A DNA stretch of 9,615 nt from Firmicutes bacterium UBA6132 (lineage in GTDB: Bacteria > Bacillota_A > Clostridia > Tissierellales > Sedimentibacteraceae), in contig DIVM01000316.1 of assembly GCA_002435835.1 (NCBI GenBank), positions 56,240-65,854 on the forward strand, written 5' to 3'. Positions 6,755-9,615 of this stretch are shown here, piece after piece. The notes under the pieces are model-generated. The model saw only the letters and a program-made list of their open reading frames with translations, was not told where the DNA came from and ran no database searches. The position numbers and the translations under genes were made by a program. Each line of letters opens with the position of its first letter. Position 1 is the first letter of the stretch.

Positions 6755-6877
6755 CTTATGGTAGTAATGACAAGCACACCACATGATTTATGCGCAGTTG
6801 ATGACTTTCTTGGGAAAATTACTTTGTTAAATAACGGAAAAATTGTTTTTGATGATAAAATATTAAATATCAAATAA
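6752..6877 (+). pseudogene. C-terminal remnant of an ABC transporter ATPase
   Basis: The frame 6752-6877 encodes 41 residues containing MTSTPHDLCAVDDFLG (6-21) then ITLLNNGKIVFDD (23-35). This matches the end of an ABC-transporter ATP-binding subunit: the H-loop region (usually T/S-H-D/N-L-x-x-V/A-E/D) followed by the 'hNxGKIVFDG' strand typical of ABC-2/drug-export ATPases. There is no Walker A, signature or Walker B sequence upstream in any frame within the gap, and the frame is closed by TAG at 6719-6721. Its stop codon lies inside a strong terminator stem, as expected for the real 3' end of a lost gene. It could be a chance small ORF, but the combined pattern argues for a deletion remnant. 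Confidence 0.5.
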
Positions 6878-6904
6878 GTATAACTTATTTGATATTATTT
6901 TTTT
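6866..6904 (+). terminator. Strong intrinsic terminator overlapping the remnant's stop codon
   Basis: The arms AATATCAAATAAGT (6866-6879) and ACTTATTTGATATT (6883-6896) form a perfect 14-bp stem with a 3-base loop. An A and seven T's (6898-6904) follow. The TAA of the ABC ATPase remnant (6875-6877) lies in the left arm. Confidence 0.85.
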
Positions 6905-6970
6905 GTTATTTTAAATTGAGCCAAAATATTATAACGATTCCTTTATATCTAACATTTGAATAAAATATAT

Positions 6971-6998
6971 TTGATAATAAAATAATATAAGTTATAAT
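6971..6998 (+). promoter_or_regulatory. Probable cca promoter
   Basis: TTGATA (6971-6976) and TATAAT (6993-6998) are separated by 16 bases. Transcription would begin near 7005, leaving a leader of about 37 bases. The GAGGGG ribosome site is at 7031-7036. Confidence 0.55.
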
Positions 6999-7041
6999 AA
7001 AGTCAATATAGAATTATTTTAGTAAAATATGAGGGGTTCTA

Positions 7042-8346
7042 ATGGATTATAAAATAAATATGCCAGAAGAAGTTGAAGAAGCATTAAATATATTAAATGA
7101 AGCAGGATATGATTCATATATAGTCGGTGGATGTGTAAGAGACAGCGTTTTAAATGTTGTACCTAAAGATTGGGATATTACTACATCGGCTTTACCAACT
7201 CAAATAATTAAATGCTTTAATAAATTCAGAACAATTGAAACTGGTTTGAAACATGGAACTGTTACTGTTATAATCAACAAAATTCAATTGGAAATTACTA
7301 CTTTTAGAGTTGACGGTGAATATAAAGATAACAGAAGGCCGGATGAAGTTTTTTTTACAAACAATATATCATTGGACCTAAGACGTCGTGATTTTACTAT
7401 TAATGCCATGGCTTATAATCCAAAGGACGGTATTGTTGATTTAAATGGAGGTTTTGAAGATATAAAAAATAAGCAAGTTAAATGTGTTGGAAATCCTGAT
7501 AAACGATTTAACGAAGATGGCCTTCGAATACTTAGGGCTCTTCGTTTTGCATCTGTTTTAAATTTTAAAATAGAAGAAGAAACTTCACGAAGTATACATA
7601 TAAATAAAGAACTACTAAAAAACATATCTGCTGAAAGAATAAGAGTAGAATTTGATAAATTGATATTAGGTGTTAATTTTTATGATATTTTAAATGATTA
7701 TAAAGATGTAATAGAAATATTTATTCCTGAGATTAATAAGTTAAGTGCAAATCAGTACCATCATTCATTAAAGTCAATGAAGTATATTAGCGAAGACTTA
7801 GTTCTAAAACTTGCTTTGTTTTTTCATGAAATAGTAAAAACTGAAACTGAAATACAAGATGAAAATACTAAATTAAAATTTGAATTAGTAAAAAATATAT
7901 TAAAAAGACTTAAATATGACAATGTTACTATGAATGAATTGTCCACAATTATTTTACATGTTAATATTAAATTATCCACAAATAAAAAAGATATCAAAAA
8001 ATGTCTAAATATCATGGGCGAAAACATATTCAAACAAATTATAAAAGTTAAAATTGCACATACTTATCAACAGGGATCAACAGGGATTGTGGAAAATGTG
8101 GATAACTTTGTGGAAAACCTCGAAAAAGTAACTTTTTTTGTGGATAAAGTGATAAAAGAAAAAGAATGTTATAATTTAAAAACATTAGCAGTTAAGGGCG
8201 AAGATTTAAAAAAAGTCGGAGTTAAACAAGGAATATTAATTGGCAAAATTTTAAATGAGTTATTAAATTTAGTGATAAATGAAGAATTAGAAAATGATAA
8301 AGACAAATTAATTAATTATGTAAAAAATAATGTTGACAAAATTTAG
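7042..8346 (+). CDS. cca: CCA tRNA nucleotidyltransferase
   Basis: This 434-residue cytosolic class II enzyme adds or repairs the 3' CCA end of tRNAs from CTP and ATP without a template. The head domain has GGCVRD (29-34), the metal-binding DxD in DWDITTSA (D43, D45), RRRDFTINAMAY (113-124) and the nucleotide-selecting EDGLR (158-162, EDxxR). This is followed by GLRILRALRFA (160-170), the neck helices and a tail. The tail has a weakened HD region: HHSLKSMKYI (240-249) and FFHEI (260-264), with HE in place of HD, so phosphohydrolase activity is doubtful. The length is close to usual. The start is fixed by GAGGGG at 7031-7036. The stretch encoding about residues 300-369 carries a cluster of DnaA boxes and an unusual run of GTG valine codons. 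The promoter of the next unit begins inside its last codons. Confidence 0.95.
   Translation: MDYKINMPEEVEEALNILNEAGYDSYIVGGCVRDSVLNVVPKDWDITTSALPTQIIKCFNKFRTIETGLKHGTVTVIINKIQLEITTFRVDGEYKDNRRPDEVFFTNNISLDLRRRDFTINAMAYNPKDGIVDLNGGFEDIKNKQVKCVGNPDKRFNEDGLRILRALRFASVLNFKIEEETSRSIHINKELLKNISAERIRVEFDKLILGVNFYDILNDYKDVIEIFIPEINKLSANQYHHSLKSMKYISEDLVLKLALFFHEIVKTETEIQDENTKLKFELVKNILKRLKYDNVTMNELSTIILHVNIKLSTNKKDIKKCLNIMGENIFKQIIKVKIAHTYQQGSTGIVENVDNFVENLEKVTFFVDKVIKEKECYNLKTLAVKGEDLKKVGVKQGILIGKILNELLNLVINEELENDKDKLINYVKNNVDKI
7939..8147. promoter_or_regulatory. DnaA-box cluster inside cca
   Basis: Measured against TTATCCACA, three perfect sites are present: 7972-7980 (+), 8097-8105 (-) and 8139-8147 (-). 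Four sites have one mismatch: 7939-7947 (+, TTGTCCACA), 8064-8072 (+, TTATCAACA), 8088-8096 (-) and 8109-8117 (-, both TGTGGAAAA). The sites on + lie left and those on - lie right, so the two groups face each other. A 10-bp tandem repeat, ATCAACAGGG, lies at 8066-8085. The sites are visible directly; binding by DnaA is inferred. A titration or regulatory cluster like those described in Bacillus is the likeliest role. Confidence 0.55.
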
Positions 8347-8361
8347 TATTGGTGATAAAAT
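8333..8361 (+). promoter_or_regulatory. Extended -10 promoter of T-box unit, inside cca 3' end
   Basis: A perfect TTGACA (8333-8338) lies in the last codons of cca. After 17 bases comes TAAAAT (8356-8361), preceded by TGA (8353-8355), an extended -10 TGn motif. Transcription should start near 8368 and lead directly into the T-box. Confidence 0.7.
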
Positions 8362-8384
8362 GATTTTCAATAATACAAAAACAA

Positions 8385-8642
8385 AACCGTTGAAGCGAAG
8401 ATTAAACTGATATGTGCACTTACAGAGAGCAGGGGCAGATGAGAGCCTTGCAGAACGCAGTACAGACAAATGGATCGCCGAGGGTGAGGTGAAAGAGGTT
8501 ACACTCAAGTATCTGAAACGTGAGCTTACGTTACAAAGCAGAAAATGTGTCAGCATTTTTGTTTAAGTGGATTGATTTTCAGTCAATTAAGGTGGTACCG
8601 CAGGAGTTTATAACCTGTCCTTTTCAGAGGACAGGTTTTTTT
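8385..8642 (+). ncRNA. T-box riboswitch, probably tryptophan-specific
   Basis: This leader senses uncharged tRNA and allows transcription into the downstream gene when the amino acid is scarce. It has the AGAGAG motif of stem I (8424-8429), an ATGAGAG distal motif (8439-8445), a probable specifier TGG in the context AAATGGATCGCCGAG (specifier 8471-8473), and the T-box sequence AAGGTGGTACCGCAG (8589-8603). The antiterminator can be drawn fully: 8589-8592 with 8619-8622, the 7-base bulge TGGTACC (8593-8599), and 8600-8604 with 8614-8618. It shares bases with the terminator, so the two forms exclude each other. The base of stem I can pair CACTT (8417-8421) with AGGTG (8487-8491), which places TGG inside the specifier loop. 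UGG means tRNA-Trp. The T-box call is firm; the Trp call is good but made by eye. The region is clearly richer in GC than its surroundings. Confidence 0.9.
8612..8642 (+). terminator. T-box regulated terminator
   Basis: AACCTGTCC (8612-8620) pairs perfectly with GGACAGGTT (8629-8637) around the loop TTTTCAGA. Seven T's run from 8636 to 8642. Its left arm is also needed by the antiterminator, the standard T-box switch. Confidence 0.93.
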
Positions 8643-8685
8643 GTTTTTGTACTAAAAATTATAATTAAATTATGAGGAGAATAGT

Positions 8686-9615
8686 ATGAAAAAATTTATG
8701 GCAAGTTTAACATTAGGAGCATTACTATTTGCATCTTTGACAGCATGCAGTACAAAACAAGAAGTAACACCAGCAAAGGAAACAGTAACAGAAAACAGTG
8801 AAAAATATACAATAGGTATAGTTCAAACTATGAATCATCCATCTCTTGATGAAATCAGAGAATATACAATTATTGGTCTTGAAGAATTAGGATTGAAGGA
8901 TAAAATAGAAATTGTTTATAAAGATGCACAAGGAGATCCTTCGAATATAAACACGATAGTTTCACAGTTTGTAGGTGAAGAGGTTAATATGATTATTCCT
9001 ATAGCAACAGGTGCAGCTCAAACTACAGCATCTGCAACAAAAGATATTCCAATTGTTTTTGCAGCAGTAAGCAATCCAGTTGAAGCAGGATTAGTAAAGG
9101 ATTTAAAAATAACTGATTCAAATATTACTGGTGTTTCAAATGCAATTGCAGTTGAAGAAATTTTAGATCTTTCACAGGAATTAACGCCTGGAATCAAAAC
9201 CTATGGACTTATTTATAATCAAGGTGAAATTAATTCTGCAACAGGAATTAAAAGAGCAAAAGCATATTTAGATTCAAAAGGATATGAATATGTGGAAGCT
9301 ACAATAGCAAACTCAGGTGAACTTTTACAAGCAACACAATCTTTAATAGGAAAAAATGTTGATGCAATATTTACACCAAATGATAATACAGTAGCAACTG
9401 CAATGCCAATACTTGCTTCTGAAGCAATAAAAGCAAAAATTCCAGTTTATGTTGGTGTTGATTCTCTTGTAAAAGATGGTGGTTTAGCAACAGTTGGAAT
9501 AGATTATAAAACACTTGGAAGACAGGTTGCAGCTATGGTAAAAAGAATTTATGAAGGTCAAACAATTGCAGAAAACCCAGTTGAACAAATAAAAGAAAAT
9601 TCAAAAATTATAAAT
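8686..9615 (+). CDS. ABC transporter substrate-binding lipoprotein, TrpX-like (3' end outside window)
   Basis: The 310 residues visible lack a stop codon at the window edge; family proteins are around 320-340 residues, so only the tail is missing. The first 20 residues are a lipoprotein signal with lipobox LTAC (C21). A short linker is followed by the two-lobed binding fold of the ABC_sub_bind family (YTIGIVQTMNHPSLDEIREY at about 43-62, IPIATGAAQTTASAT, IPIVFAAVSNPVEAGLV, GLIYN, DAIFTPNDNTVATAMP, IPVYVGVDSLVKDGGLATVGIDY). The protein captures a small ligand outside the cell and hands it to a permease and ATPase expected just beyond the window. The Trp-type T-box upstream and the family match known trpXYZ loci, so tryptophan or a close relative is the likely ligand. 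The start is fixed by AGGAG at 8675-8679, 6 bases before the ATG. Confidence 0.88.
   Translation, partial: MKKFMASLTLGALLFASLTACSTKQEVTPAKETVTENSEKYTIGIVQTMNHPSLDEIREYTIIGLEELGLKDKIEIVYKDAQGDPSNINTIVSQFVGEEVNMIIPIATGAAQTTASATKDIPIVFAAVSNPVEAGLVKDLKITDSNITGVSNAIAVEEILDLSQELTPGIKTYGLIYNQGEINSATGIKRAKAYLDSKGYEYVEATIANSGELLQATQSLIGKNVDAIFTPNDNTVATAMPILASEAIKAKIPVYVGVDSLVKDGGLATVGIDYKTLGRQVAAMVKRIYEGQTIAENPVEQIKENSKIIN

Larger units (their letters stand above)
6598..7041. other. Gene-poor region with repeats and gene remnant
   Basis: No full-length gene is present in this 444-base stretch between the small membrane protein and cca. From left to right it holds a 12-bp palindrome (AATTGCGCAATT, 6618-6629), direct repeats around GAACTATG, a 34-bp palindrome, the stub of an ABC ATPase gene with its terminator, and the cca promoter. 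The mix looks like a decayed locus rather than a designed control region. Confidence 0.6.

Noticed and set aside
8308..8556. Minus-strand frame of 82 codons over the T-box
   Set aside because: It is antisense to a clearly structured riboswitch and the end of cca, with no protein-like pattern or ribosome site.
1..9615. CRISPR arrays, transposase genes, phage genes, retrons or toxin-antitoxin pairs
   Set aside because: I found no regularly spaced repeats, recombinase or transposase motifs, reverse transcriptase motifs or small paired genes in either strand.

Overview
The window is very AT-rich and carries strong AGGAGG ribosome binding sites, sigma-A type promoters (TTGACA/TATAAT), intrinsic terminators and a T-box leader. 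This points to a low-GC Firmicute, most likely an amino-acid-fermenting member of the Clostridia. No sequence in the window fixes the genus. All recognisable genes lie on the + strand. The window reads as accessory metabolism next to a tRNA gene and the housekeeping gene cca.

Region 1 (about 106-3665) is a tight three-gene operon. It encodes a dicarboxylate/amino acid:cation symporter, a class III PLP aminotransferase and a beta-keto acid cleavage enzyme (BKACE/Kce family), and it ends at a hairpin terminator. My reading is a small uptake-and-degradation cassette. A charged, perhaps beta-amino, acid is imported and transaminated to a beta-keto acid. That acid is then exchanged with acetyl-CoA to give acetoacetate plus a new acyl-CoA. 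Substrate-contacting positions in the symporter and the BKACE differ from the best-known relatives, so the substrate is not the textbook one. A DUF3870 gene (3905-4264) follows on its own promoter.

Region 2 (about 4338-6600) holds tRNA-Ser(GGA) with a near-ideal promoter and a perfect terminator. Next comes a secreted lipoprotein with three tandem rhodanese-like domains, of which only the last keeps a catalytic cysteine. A small four-helix membrane protein follows it.

Region 3 (6598-7041) is gene-poor. It contains a 34-bp perfect palindrome, nested and direct repeats, and what looks like the C-terminal stub of an ABC-transporter ATPase gene still attached to its terminator.

Region 4 (7042-9615) holds cca (tRNA CCA nucleotidyltransferase), then a Trp-type T-box riboswitch with an extended -10 promoter that begins inside the end of cca. 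The riboswitch controls an ABC substrate-binding lipoprotein of the TrpX kind, which is cut off by the window end. The 3' third of cca contains a dense cluster of DnaA boxes (three perfect, four with one mismatch, within 209 bp). The codon choice there suggests selection on the DNA itself. That cluster and the symporter-aminotransferase-BKACE cassette are the two most interesting items.
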